Source: an uncultured Opitutia bacterium
GTDB taxonomy: Bacteria; Verrucomicrobiota; Verrucomicrobiia; Opitutales; Opitutaceae
Reading direction: 5' to 3'
DNA length: 64,000 nucleotides
Assembly: GCA_903896015.1 (NCBI GenBank)
Contig: CAITWF010000026.1
Span: 1 to 64,000 of the forward strand
In this document: piece after piece, positions 51,498 through 59,960 of the stretch
Layout: every line of letters starts with the position of its first letter
Numbering within the stretch: position 1 is the first letter of the stretch
The notes under the pieces: generated by a model
What the model was told of the DNA's origin: nothing
The model's input: only the letters and a program-made list of their open reading frames with translations
Databases searched by the model: none
Made by a program: the position numbers and the translations under genes

Positions 51498-53339
51498 ATG
51501 AATTTCAAACCCCTTGTCCGCCTCTTCGGCGTCGGCAGTTGTCTGGTCGGGCTCCGGGCCCAGCCAGAAGCGGTGACGCTGCCAGAGTTGACAGTTAACT
51601 CGCCGCGGGTGGCGAACCAGTCGCCCACGGGAACGTTTGCGATGCCGGTGTCGGCCCTGCGATACGATCCGCGCGTCGATCTCGAGGGTCGCAATCTCGC
51701 CGAAGCGCAGGCCGACGTCACGCTACGCGGCGGGATTTTTGAGAATACCGGGTTCCGGCTCGGCGCCGTGTCGTTGAGCGATCCCCAGACGGGGCATTAC
51801 TTCGCGGAAATTCCGATCGCGCCCGCGATGCTCGGAACTCCGGAAATCCTGACGGGTGCTGAACACGCGCTCCAGGCGAGCAACTCGACCGTCGGTGCGA
51901 TCGCTTATGGCTGGCGACCAATACGCACGGGTGGAATGGCGGCGGTGGGTTTTGGGCAGTATCATCTGGACCGCGAGGAGTTCTACCAAGGCGCCGCGGG
52001 TGGCTCGGAAACCGCGGGACAGCGACTAGCGGGCGATATCGCGTGGGCGCACTCGCGGTCGGATGGCTCGGTGCCACTCGGCGAGAGTCGCTTCGATCGC
52101 GCGAATGTTCGGCTGCAACTCGCGGGCGCGAATTCGCAGACCGATCTTTTTGCGGGCTATCAGGCGAAGTTCTTCGGCTGGCCGAATCTCTACACCCCGT
52201 TCAATTCGGACGAGACGGAAAACCTCGAATCGCTCCTCTACGGGATTAATCACCGCACGAGCCTAGGCCACGGTGACTTCGTGGAAGCGGGTATTTTCCG
52301 CCGGCGGAATAAGGACGACTATGCGTTCAACCGTTTCGCGCCACTCGGCGCGGTGCATCCCTTTCAGCATACGACCTGGGAGGGCGGCGCGGCAGCCGGC
52401 GGCCGGTCCACCTTCGACGCTCTCTCGCTCAACTACCGCGCGGAGATTTCCACGGACGAACTTCGTTCGACGTCGTTGACGTTCGGGCGATTCAACACGC
52501 GCACGATCGGCAAGTTTTCGCTCGTGCCGGAAAAATCGTGGGCCATCGATGGGCACAGTCAGCTAGTCGTGAAGGCCGGCGCAGCCCTTGATCATTCGGA
52601 TCGCAACGGCGGCGCGACTTCACCGATCGTGGAGATTGCGCGCGAGTGGGCGGGCGGGGCGGTGCGGCGCATCTATGCTAGCTACGCGGAGTCGACGCAG
52701 CTGCCGAGCTACACGGCGCTCAATTCGAGTGCGACCTCCGGTCTGTTCCGCGGCAACCCGAACCTCGGACGCGAGACGAGTCGCAACACCGAACTTGGCG
52801 CGCGCGGTGAACTCGCTGGGTGGAACGCGGAGGCGGCCGTATTTTATCGGCGCGATGATTCACTCGTCGATTGGACGTTTAAGCGCGGCGTGACCGCGCG
52901 CAGCGCGAATGCCGTCAATCTTCAGACGACCGGCGCGGAGTTGGTGGCGCGGCGCTCGTGGGGTGCCTTCGACCTGGTGCTTGGCTACACGGCGCTCGGC
53001 AAGTCGTCTGATTATCGCGGCGCGCCGGTCGACGCCAGTTTCTACGCGCTCAACTATGCCCGCCAGCGGCTCACCGCCGCGATTGTCGCGCGGATTGGGC
53101 GTGGGTTTGAGCTGCGGTTCGACAACGTGGCGCGCGTGCAGGCGTCGAACTTGCTCCGCACCGCGGGTGGCGACTCGGCCCTGACGAGTGCGCTCGGACT
53201 AGCCTATCGGCCGACTGCATGGCGCGGGGTGATGTTTACAGCGCAGGCGGACAATCTTTGGAGTTCTCCCTTCCAAGAAATTCCAGCAGTGCCTGCGGCG
53301 TCGCGCCAAGTTTCGTTAGGCGCTGGCTATACGTGGTAA
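51498..53339 (+). CDS. TonB-dependent outer-membrane receptor
   Basis: 613 residues from ATG 51498 (MNFKPLVRLFGVGSCLVGLR), a signal peptide. The plug domain starts at AVTLPELTVNSPRV, with DVTLRGGIFENTGFRLGAVS and PEILTGAEHALQASNSTVGA. The rest is a beta-barrel rich in alternating aromatic strands, with YASYAESTQLPSYTALNSSA and RGNPNLGRETSRNTELGARG in the usual receptor order, ending SRQVSLGAGYTW. Such receptors import large scarce nutrients across the outer membrane using TonB energy. The size is close to BtuB-type cobalamin receptors, but no riboswitch or cobalamin gene is near, so the ligand is open. Confidence 0.85.
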   Translation: MNFKPLVRLFGVGSCLVGLRAQPEAVTLPELTVNSPRVANQSPTGTFAMPVSALRYDPRVDLEGRNLAEAQADVTLRGGIFENTGFRLGAVSLSDPQTGHYFAEIPIAPAMLGTPEILTGAEHALQASNSTVGAIAYGWRPIRTGGMAAVGFGQYHLDREEFYQGAAGGSETAGQRLAGDIAWAHSRSDGSVPLGESRFDRANVRLQLAGANSQTDLFAGYQAKFFGWPNLYTPFNSDETENLESLLYGINHRTSLGHGDFVEAGIFRRRNKDDYAFNRFAPLGAVHPFQHTTWEGGAAAGGRSTFDALSLNYRAEISTDELRSTSLTFGRFNTRTIGKFSLVPEKSWAIDGHSQLVVKAGAALDHSDRNGGATSPIVEIAREWAGGAVRRIYASYAESTQLPSYTALNSSATSGLFRGNPNLGRETSRNTELGARGELAGWNAEAAVFYRRDDSLVDWTFKRGVTARSANAVNLQTTGAELVARRSWGAFDLVLGYTALGKSSDYRGAPVDASFYALNYARQRLTAAIVARIGRGFELRFDNVARVQASNLLRTAGGDSALTSALGLAYRPTAWRGVMFTAQADNLWSSPFQEIPAVPAASRQVSLGAGYTW

Positions 53340-53384
53340 CGATTGCGGTTTGACAAACGCCGCGCGGCGCGGGTCTTTCGGCGC

Positions 53385-55436
53385 GTGTCCGATCAACCCT
53401 TTCTCGATTCCGCGTTTCACATCCTATGGTCGCGGCTCACGCCCGAGCACATCATACCCGATATCGAGGCCGCGCTTGCCCGTGCCCAGTCTGCCGTCGA
53501 TAGGATCGCGACGAGTGATCCTGTGGCGCTGACCTATGAGAACACGTTCCTGGCTCTGGAAAAGTCGACCGAGGAGCTAAATGCCGCGTGGGGTAAGGTC
53601 TCGCACCTGCAGTCCGTCGCCGACTCGCCCGCGCTGCGCGACGCGCACAACGCGATGCTGCCAAAAGTATCGGCTTTCTACGCGACGATACCGCTGAACG
53701 CGGCACTTTGGGGGCGATTGAAGGCATTTTCTGCAACGCCGGCGGCGAAATCGCTTACCGGCATCCACCGGCGATTTCTCGACGAGACCGCGAAGGATTT
53801 TCTGCAAGCCGGCGCGGATTTGCCCGCGGAAAAACGCACGCGGCTCGAAACGCTGCAAACCGAGCTCGCGCAGGTCACGCAGAAATATTCCGAGAACGTG
53901 CTCGATGCGACCAACGCGTGGCAACTGGTCGTGACCGACGAAGCGCGGCTTGCGGGCCTGCCCGCGCAGGCGAAGGCCGCGGCGTGCGCGGGCGCCGAGA
54001 GGAAAGGTGTGGCCGGCTGGCGGTTCACGTTGCACCAGCCCTCGCTGGAGCCGTTCATGACCTACTTGGAAGACGATGCGTTGCGTCGCGAGATGTGGAC
54101 GGCGAGCGCCGCGCTCGGTTCGCAAGCGCCCCACGATAACACCGCGCTCATTGGCCGCATTCTTACGCTGCGCGCAGAAAAGGCGGCGCTGCTCGGTCAG
54201 CCGCATTTCGCGGACAGCGTGCTCGAGCGCCGCATGGCGAAGAGCGGCGCGCGGGCGCTGGCCTTCGTCGAGGATTTTCAGAAACGCTGCGCGACGGCCT
54301 TTGCGCGCGAGTGCCGCGAGTTGGAAGAGTTCAAGGCGAAGCACGCGGGCGGCGCGGTCGCACCGCTGGCGCCATGGGAAATCATGTTCTGGTCCGAGCG
54401 CCTCCGGAAGGCGCGCTACGATTTCGACGAGGAGGCGCTGCGGCCCTACTTCCCGATGGAGCGCGTGATCGCGGGGTTGTTCGAACTCGTTGGGAAAATC
54501 TTTGGCCTGCGCGTGACCGAGCGCGCGGCGGGCGAGGTTGAAGTCTGGCATCCCGAGGTGAAATTCTACGAGATTCACGATGCGCGCGGCCAGCACGTCG
54601 GATCGTTTTATGCCGACTGGTATCCGCGTGAATCGAAGCGCGGCGGCGCGTGGATGAACTACCTGCTCACGGGCGGTCCCCGCGCCGACGGCTCGCGCGC
54701 GCCACATCTCGGGTTGATGTGCGGCAACATGACGCCGCCCGCCGCCGGCAAGCCCGCGCTCATCACGCACCGCGAAGTGGAAACGGTATTCCACGAGTTC
54801 GGGCACCTGTTGCACCACCTGATGGGCGAGGTCGAAATCAAGTCGCTCAACGGCGTCAACGTCGCGTGGGACTTCGTCGAGCTGCCCTCACAGATCATGG
54901 AGAACTGGACGTGGGAGCGCGGCAGCCTCGATCTATTCGCGCGGCACTTCGAAACCGGCGCGACGATCCCGGAGGACATTTTTGCCAAGATGATCGCGGC
55001 GAAAAACTTTCGGTCGGCGTGCGTGACGATGCGGCAGGTGGCATTTGCCAAGGTCGACTTGCTCATGCACACCCGCACGGCAGAGTTTGCCGCGGCGACG
55101 GACATCGAACCGCTCGCGCGGGCCGCGATCGCGGAGTGCCTCATCCCGACCTCGCCGCCCGCACCGACGATCGTGAAGCGTTTTACCCATATCTTCTCAG
55201 ATCCGGTCGGATATGCGGCAGGTTACTACTCCTACAAATGGGCCGAAGTCCTCGATGCGGATGCGTTCACGCGTTTCAAGCGCGAGGGAATATTCAACGC
55301 GCAAGTCGGCGCCGAGTTCGTCGAAAAGATCCTCAGCAAGGGCAACTCGGCCGATCCGGCGGAATTGTTCCGAGCCTTCATGGGCCGCGACCCCGATCCG
55401 AATGCGCTGCTGGTACGCGCTGGTCTCGCCGGTTAA
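53385..55436 (+). CDS. M3 family oligopeptidase (PrlC/OpdA type)
   Basis: 683 residues from GTG 53385 (a TTG at 53343 extends it by 14 residues, but MSDQPFLDSAFHILWSRLTP is the better family start). The zinc-binding HEFGH motif at 470-474 sits in EVETVFHEFGHLLHHL, with the third ligand Glu in WDFVELPSQIMENW. The C-terminal part (SDPVGYAAGYYSYKWAEVLD) is typical of oligopeptidase A. It degrades short peptides, including cleaved signal peptides, in the cytoplasm. It lies 45 bp downstream of the TonB receptor. Confidence 0.95.
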   Translation: MSDQPFLDSAFHILWSRLTPEHIIPDIEAALARAQSAVDRIATSDPVALTYENTFLALEKSTEELNAAWGKVSHLQSVADSPALRDAHNAMLPKVSAFYATIPLNAALWGRLKAFSATPAAKSLTGIHRRFLDETAKDFLQAGADLPAEKRTRLETLQTELAQVTQKYSENVLDATNAWQLVVTDEARLAGLPAQAKAAACAGAERKGVAGWRFTLHQPSLEPFMTYLEDDALRREMWTASAALGSQAPHDNTALIGRILTLRAEKAALLGQPHFADSVLERRMAKSGARALAFVEDFQKRCATAFARECRELEEFKAKHAGGAVAPLAPWEIMFWSERLRKARYDFDEEALRPYFPMERVIAGLFELVGKIFGLRVTERAAGEVEVWHPEVKFYEIHDARGQHVGSFYADWYPRESKRGGAWMNYLLTGGPRADGSRAPHLGLMCGNMTPPAAGKPALITHREVETVFHEFGHLLHHLMGEVEIKSLNGVNVAWDFVELPSQIMENWTWERGSLDLFARHFETGATIPEDIFAKMIAAKNFRSACVTMRQVAFAKVDLLMHTRTAEFAAATDIEPLARAAIAECLIPTSPPAPTIVKRFTHIFSDPVGYAAGYYSYKWAEVLDADAFTRFKREGIFNAQVGAEFVEKILSKGNSADPAELFRAFMGRDPDPNALLVRAGLAG

Positions 55437-55481
55437 ACGTTTTCTTCTCCTCAATACAAAAAGCTCACCCTCATTCCGCTC

Positions 55482-55937
55482 ATGATTATCGCCGATCTCG
55501 CCAAAATTCCTGGAGGCACTTTTCCCGCGCGCCGTTGGGGCCGCGGCCTCGTCGGACAGCTCGGGCAGCCGATTCCCGCGAAAGGGTTTTCGATGGGCTA
55601 CTCGATTCTCGAGCCGCGCGGCGGCCAAGTGCCGTGGCACAACCAGGAGCAGGAGGAGGTTTATTTCATCGTACAGGGCGAGGGGGAAATCTGCGTAGGC
55701 GACGAGCGCAGTCCGATCAAGGCGGGGCAGGCGGTGTTCATGCCGCCGACAAAATTCCACCAGCTCACCAACACTGGCGATGAGCCGATGCACATGATCT
55801 ATGTCTACTGCCCGGGTGGTGATGTCGCGCACTGGCGCCAAGAATTGGCCGGTACATTGCCGAAGGCGGGGGAGGGCGGAATTCCTCCGTTGCCGGAGGG
55901 TGCGCAGCCGCAGTGCACGAAGAAGCCGGGCGAGTGA
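55482..55937 (+). CDS. Cupin-domain protein
   Basis: 151 residues forming one cupin barrel. Motif 1 is VPWHNQEQEEVYFIVQGEGE (with His and Glu metal ligands), motif 2 is PIKAGQAVFMPPTKFHQLTN, with a further His. It probably binds a divalent metal and could be an isomerase, dioxygenase or small-ligand binder; the single domain does not reveal which. It starts 45 bp after the M3 peptidase and meets the AraC gene tail to tail. Confidence 0.85.
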   Translation: MIIADLAKIPGGTFPARRWGRGLVGQLGQPIPAKGFSMGYSILEPRGGQVPWHNQEQEEVYFIVQGEGEICVGDERSPIKAGQAVFMPPTKFHQLTNTGDEPMHMIYVYCPGGDVAHWRQELAGTLPKAGEGGIPPLPEGAQPQCTKKPGE

Positions 55938-55944
55938 AAGGCGC

Positions 55945-56706
55945 TCAGTGCCGCCACGCGCTCGGCGTGCGGCCGGTTTGCTGACGGAACCAACGGGCGA
56001 AATAATTGGGATCGTCGAAGCCGGCGCGCGTCGCGGCTTCGGCGATGGTCGACTCGCTGCGCAGGGCGGTTTGTGCGGTTTCGAGTCGAACGCGATCGCG
56101 CAGCGCCTGGAGGCCAAGGCCGGACTCGCGTTTGAGTTTCCGGCTAAGGTGATCGGGGTGGTAGCCGAGTTCGCGCGCGATGACCGAGAGAGGGCCCGGG
56201 GTTAGGACGTGATTGCGGAGTTTCTCAAACAGGCCTGGCGCCGGCGCGGGTGTGGCGGGGGAGTGTTCTAGCAGGCGCGCCACCACCGCGAGGATCGCCG
56301 GATAGTCGCCGAGCGTGAGCCGGCCCTTGCGGGGGAGGCGCGAGAGCAGGGTGTGAAGCTCGTTGAGAGTGGCGGGGGAGAGTGTGCGGTGCGCAGCCCG
56401 GACGCGGCTGGAGCCCTCGAGTTCGTAGTCGAGCACGAGGCACAGCGGCCGGCTGTGCCCGGCGACCGAAAACCCGTGCGGTGTTTTCGCGGGGATCACA
56501 AAAAGATCGCCGGCGCGGGCGCGGCGCCGACGGCCGTTGACGGTCTGCACGCCCTCGCCGGTGAGGTAGAGGATGAGCTGGGCGTAGTCATGGCCATGGG
56601 GCGCGACCTCGGCGTCGCGGTGGCGGTTGAGCTGAAGTTTACGCAGGACGAAGCCCAGCGCGTGGATTTCGATTTGCTGGATCAGGAGTGGGCTCCAGGC
56701 GCGCAT
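55945..56706 (-). CDS. AraC-family transcriptional regulator
   Basis: 253 residues from ATG 56706 (an in-frame TTG at 56727 would add 7 residues). The N-terminal cupin-like sensor domain has APHGHDYAQLILYLTGEGVQ and FVIPAKTPHGFSV. The C-terminal two helix-turn-helix domain reads PGPLSVIARELGYHPDHLSR, KLKRESGLGLQALRDRVRL and IAEAATRAGFDDPNYFARWF, the AraC signature. It diverges from a Gfo/Idh/MocA oxidoreductase gene, its likely target. Two direct half-sites lie between them. Confidence 0.9.
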   Translation of the reverse strand: MRAWSPLLIQQIEIHALGFVLRKLQLNRHRDAEVAPHGHDYAQLILYLTGEGVQTVNGRRRRARAGDLFVIPAKTPHGFSVAGHSRPLCLVLDYELEGSSRVRAAHRTLSPATLNELHTLLSRLPRKGRLTLGDYPAILAVVARLLEHSPATPAPAPGLFEKLRNHVLTPGPLSVIARELGYHPDHLSRKLKRESGLGLQALRDRVRLETAQTALRSESTIAEAATRAGFDDPNYFARWFRQQTGRTPSAWRH

Positions 56707-56716
56707 CGGTCGGTTC

Positions 56717-56747
56717 TGTGCTAGCAAAAGGCGGAAATGTGCTAACG
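56717..56747. promoter_or_regulatory. Candidate AraC-type half-sites in the divergent promoter region
   Basis: TGTGCTAGCA at 56717 and TGTGCTAACG at 56738 are direct repeats sharing 8 of 10 bases and spaced exactly 21 bp apart, two turns of the DNA helix. This is the usual arrangement for AraC-type dimers. They lie in the 98-bp gap between the regulator and the oxidoreductase, favouring autoregulation and control of the target. Confidence 0.6.
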
Positions 56748-56804
56748 CAAGCCACCACTTTCACGTAAACTCACGGGCAACCTTAACCCCCCGTTTTTCT
56801 CACC

Positions 56805-57953
56805 ATGACCACGCACAAAGTCGGCATCATCATGAACGGCGTCACGGGACGCATGGGCACCAACCAGCACCTGCTGCGCTCGATTAAGGCCATCATCGAT
56901 CAGGGCGGCATCAAGCTCGGCGACACCGAGGTGATTATGCCCGATCCGATTTTGATCGGGCGGAGCGAGTCGAAGCTCGCAGCGCTCGCGGCCCGGGCGA
57001 ACGTGAAGCGCTACTCGACCAATCTAGATGCGGCGCTCGCCGACCCGGCGAACCTGATCTATTTCGACGCGACGCTCACGGGGCAGCGGCCCGTCGGCGT
57101 GCGCAAAGCGATCGCGGCGAAGAAACACATTTACTGCGAGAAGCCGACTGCCACGTGTTCGGCTGAGGCTCTCGCGCTGGCGAAAGAAGTCACGGCGGCG
57201 GGACTCAAGAACGGCGTGGTGCAGGACAAGCTCTGGTTGCCGGGCCTGTTGAAGCTGAAGTATCTGATCGATACGGGATTCTTCGGGAAGATTTTGTCGG
57301 TGCGCGGCGAGTTCGGCTACTGGGTGTTTACCGGCGAGCACGAGAAGTTGCAGCGGCCTTCGTGGAACTACCGCAAGGAGGAAGACGGCGGCATCATCGT
57401 CGATATGCTCTGCCACTGGCAGTATGTGATCCAGAATCTTTTCGGCGAAGTGAAGTCGCTGACCTGCCTCGGCGCGACGCACATCCCGCAGCGCTGGGAC
57501 GAGGCGGGCAAACCCTACAAATGCACGGCGGATGATTCGGCCTATGCGACGTTTGAGCTGATCAACGGCGTGGTCTGTCACTTCAACTCGTCGTGGGACG
57601 TGCGCGTGCGGCGTGACGATTTGCTGACGTTGCAGGTCGACGGCACGCACGGCTCGGCGGTGGCGGGCCTGCGCGACTGCACGGCGCAGCATCTGTCGGC
57701 GACGCCGCGCTGCCTGTGGAATCCCGACGTCGACAGCCCAATCAAATATTTCGACGGCTGGACGCGTGTGCCCGACCAGGGCGTTTACGACAACGCGTTC
57801 AAGGTGCAGTGGGAGCTCTTCTTGCGCCACGTGGTGAAGGGCGATCCTTTCCCCTGGTCGTTGCTGGAGGGTGCGAAAGGAGTTCAGCTCGCGGAGCTCG
57901 GCCTCAAGTCGTGGGCAGAGCGCCGGTGGGTCGACGTGCCGAAGCTGGGGTGA
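56805..57953 (+). CDS. Gfo/Idh/MocA family oxidoreductase
   Basis: 382 residues. The N-terminal Rossmann domain (TTHKVGIIMNGVTGRMGTNQ) binds NAD(P). The conserved EKPT of the family appears in KHIYCEKPTATCS (about 115), where the Lys helps catalysis. The C-terminal part has the alpha/beta dimer domain (YWVFTGEHEKLQRPSWNYRK, IIVDMLCHWQYVIQNLFGEV). Such enzymes oxidise or isomerise sugars and inositols, and the AraC regulator next door suggests induction by a sugar or its derivative. A strong terminator ends the transcript. Confidence 0.88.
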   Translation: MTTHKVGIIMNGVTGRMGTNQHLLRSIKAIIDQGGIKLGDTEVIMPDPILIGRSESKLAALAARANVKRYSTNLDAALADPANLIYFDATLTGQRPVGVRKAIAAKKHIYCEKPTATCSAEALALAKEVTAAGLKNGVVQDKLWLPGLLKLKYLIDTGFFGKILSVRGEFGYWVFTGEHEKLQRPSWNYRKEEDGGIIVDMLCHWQYVIQNLFGEVKSLTCLGATHIPQRWDEAGKPYKCTADDSAYATFELINGVVCHFNSSWDVRVRRDDLLTLQVDGTHGSAVAGLRDCTAQHLSATPRCLWNPDVDSPIKYFDGWTRVPDQGVYDNAFKVQWELFLRHVVKGDPFPWSLLEGAKGVQLAELGLKSWAERRWVDVPKLG

Positions 57954-58013
57954 GATAGCGTCATTTCACTGAGCTGTCCCTCCCCTGCGCTAGAAAATCC
58001 TCGCTTCGTTTCC

Positions 58014-58051
58014 AAACGCGCGATTTGCACTGGCAAATCGCGCGTTTTGTT
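58014..58051 (+). terminator. Strong intrinsic terminator after the oxidoreductase gene
   Basis: AAACGCGCGATTTGC and GCAAATCGCGCGTTT are perfect 15-bp arms around ACTG, followed by TTGTTT. The symmetric A and T runs could let it act in both directions. Confidence 0.93.
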
Positions 58052-58125
58052 TAAGGTGTGGGGCGCGGTCCGCTCGCGGCTGCACCCTTCGAAACAATTC
58101 AATCCACTCTCTGTCTTTTTCCACC

Positions 58126-58854
58126 ATGATCGCTTCCACCTTCTTTGCCGCCTCGCTGCTCAGCGGAGGTTTCCTGTCCCCGACGGTATTGCTCATCCTC
58201 GTCTTCGTGATGATCCCGGTTTCGCTGTGGGCGCAGTTTCGCGTCTCCAGCACCTATAACAAGAATGCCGCGATTCCCTCGCGCGGGGGCATCACCGGCA
58301 AGGAAGCGGCCGAGGCCGTGATGAATCGAGCGGGCATCACCGATGTCACGATCGAAATCACGGACGGACACCTCACCGATCACTACGATCCGATCAATAA
58401 ACAGCTCGTGCTTTCGGCGGAGAACTACAACGGGACGAGCCTGGCGGCGCTCGGGGTGGCGGCGCACGAAGCGGGCCATGCGATTCAGCACAAGGTCGGT
58501 TACTCGATGCTGCACTTGAGAATGGCGCTCGTGCCGGCGACGAATTTTGTGTCGCGTGCGGTGCCGATCCTGATGCTGGCAGGATTCTTCCTGGCGCGCG
58601 GGCTGACGGGGATGTTTCTCGACATCGCGATCATCTGCTACGCGGTGATCACGCTGTTTCAGCTCGTGACGTTGCCGGTGGAATTCGATGCGAGCCGCCG
58701 GGCAAAAGTGCAGCTCGTCGAGCTGGGCATCCTCGATCGCGACGAAATGGGCGGAGTGGAGGAGACGCTCGACGCCGCGGCGCTCACCTACGTGGCGGCG
58801 TTTGTCAGTTCGCTGCTCTATCTGCTCTACTTGATCTCGGCGCGACGCGACTGA
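58126..58854 (+). CDS. YugP-type membrane zinc metallopeptidase
   Basis: 242 residues with membrane segments at the N-terminus (PTVLLILVFVMIPVSLWAQ), around 150-190 and at the end. The zinc site HEAGH is at 114-118 in VAAHEAGHAIQHK, with LPVEFDASRRAK downstream, where the third ligand Glu lies. This is the DUF2268-like YugP family, often next to chaperone or peptidase genes. Its substrates are unknown; membrane-protein turnover is plausible. It lies tail to tail with an M48 peptidase gene, 9 bp apart. Confidence 0.85.
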   Translation: MIASTFFAASLLSGGFLSPTVLLILVFVMIPVSLWAQFRVSSTYNKNAAIPSRGGITGKEAAEAVMNRAGITDVTIEITDGHLTDHYDPINKQLVLSAENYNGTSLAALGVAAHEAGHAIQHKVGYSMLHLRMALVPATNFVSRAVPILMLAGFFLARGLTGMFLDIAIICYAVITLFQLVTLPVEFDASRRAKVQLVELGILDRDEMGGVEETLDAAALTYVAAFVSSLLYLLYLISARRD

Positions 58855-58863
58855 GTCGGCGAA

Positions 58864-59685
58864 TTACTTGATGATCGTCGGGGGCGGTGCGGCAATGCTG
58901 TTCCGCTCACGCACCTTAAGGGCTTCCGGCATCAGGTCGCGCAGTTGCTGGATGCGCTCCGGGTTTGACGGGTGGGTGGAGAGAAAGCTCGACGTAGAGG
59001 CGCCCTGCGACTGCATCTCCTCGTCGAGATGTTCGAGGACTTTCACCCCTTCCTCGGGATCGTAGCCGGCCTTGGCCATATACATGATGCCGATGTGATC
59101 GGCTTCCTTTTCCTTGTTTCGATCGAAGGCGGCACCGGCTCCGGCAGCGCCGAGGCCGTAGGCGGACATGACGGCCTCGGTGCCGAGCAGTCCCGCCCCG
59201 GTGCCCAGCATGGCGATGCCGCCGATCAGTCCGCCCGTCTGCATTGCCAGCTGTTGCGAAAGGTTTTCGTTGATGTGCTTCGCGGTGACGTGCGCGATTT
59301 CGTGGCCGATGACCGAGGCGAGCTGGTCGTCGTTTTCGACAATTTTGAAGAGTCCCATGAAGACGCCTACTTTGCCGCCGGCCATGGCGAAGGCGTTGAT
59401 ATCGGGCGAATCGAAGAGCACGAACTCCCAATCCGCATCCGGCATCTGCCAATACGGCACGGCGTGCTGAATGCGTTCGCCGACGCGCTGCAGTTGCTCG
59501 TTGCGCGCCTTGTCGTTGGAGATGCGGGTGTGGGCCTTCATGTCATCGAAGGCGGCGATGCTCATCTTGGTCACTTCCTTGTCATCAACGAGGCTGAGGG
59601 CATGGCGGCCGGTGACCGGGACTTCGGAGCAGCCGGCGAGCAGCGCGGCAAACGTGGCAGCAATGCAAGCGGAGAGCATTTTCAT
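58864..59685 (-). CDS. M48 family metallopeptidase lipoprotein
   Basis: 273 residues from ATG 59685, giving a lipoprotein signal with lipobox LAGC (16-19). The catalytic motif HEIAH is at 128-132 in ASVIGHEIAHVTAKHINE, and the third zinc ligand Glu lies in NKEKEADHIGIMYMAKAGYD. The product ends with a proline-containing tail after STHPSNPERIQQLRDLMPEA. It resembles periplasmic quality-control proteases of the LoiP/BepA type, which act on outer-membrane proteins. No TPR domain like that of BepA is present. Confidence 0.9.
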   Translation of the reverse strand: MKMLSACIAATFAALLAGCSEVPVTGRHALSLVDDKEVTKMSIAAFDDMKAHTRISNDKARNEQLQRVGERIQHAVPYWQMPDADWEFVLFDSPDINAFAMAGGKVGVFMGLFKIVENDDQLASVIGHEIAHVTAKHINENLSQQLAMQTGGLIGGIAMLGTGAGLLGTEAVMSAYGLGAAGAGAAFDRNKEKEADHIGIMYMAKAGYDPEEGVKVLEHLDEEMQSQGASTSSFLSTHPSNPERIQQLRDLMPEALKVRERNSIAAPPPTIIK

Positions 59686-59960
59686 GGGTGAGAGAGCCTT
59701 CGCCGCAAGGCGGAAGCGCGGGCGGTGCGCGAACGAATAGCCGGGCCGGCGCGTTTGGCAAGTGTGCGGCACAGAGACGGTGCGACGCGCAGCTGCACGA
59801 TAAGTTTCACGTCTGTTACGAATATGCCCTTTGCAATTTTTTGGGAACTTGGCATCGTGGCCGCTGTAACCCCTCGACTGAATTGAACGCGCCGGACGCG
59901 CATCAGTCCGTCGCGCCAGTTTCACTCAATTGCAACCAACGCCAAGCGTCCCTTTCACCC

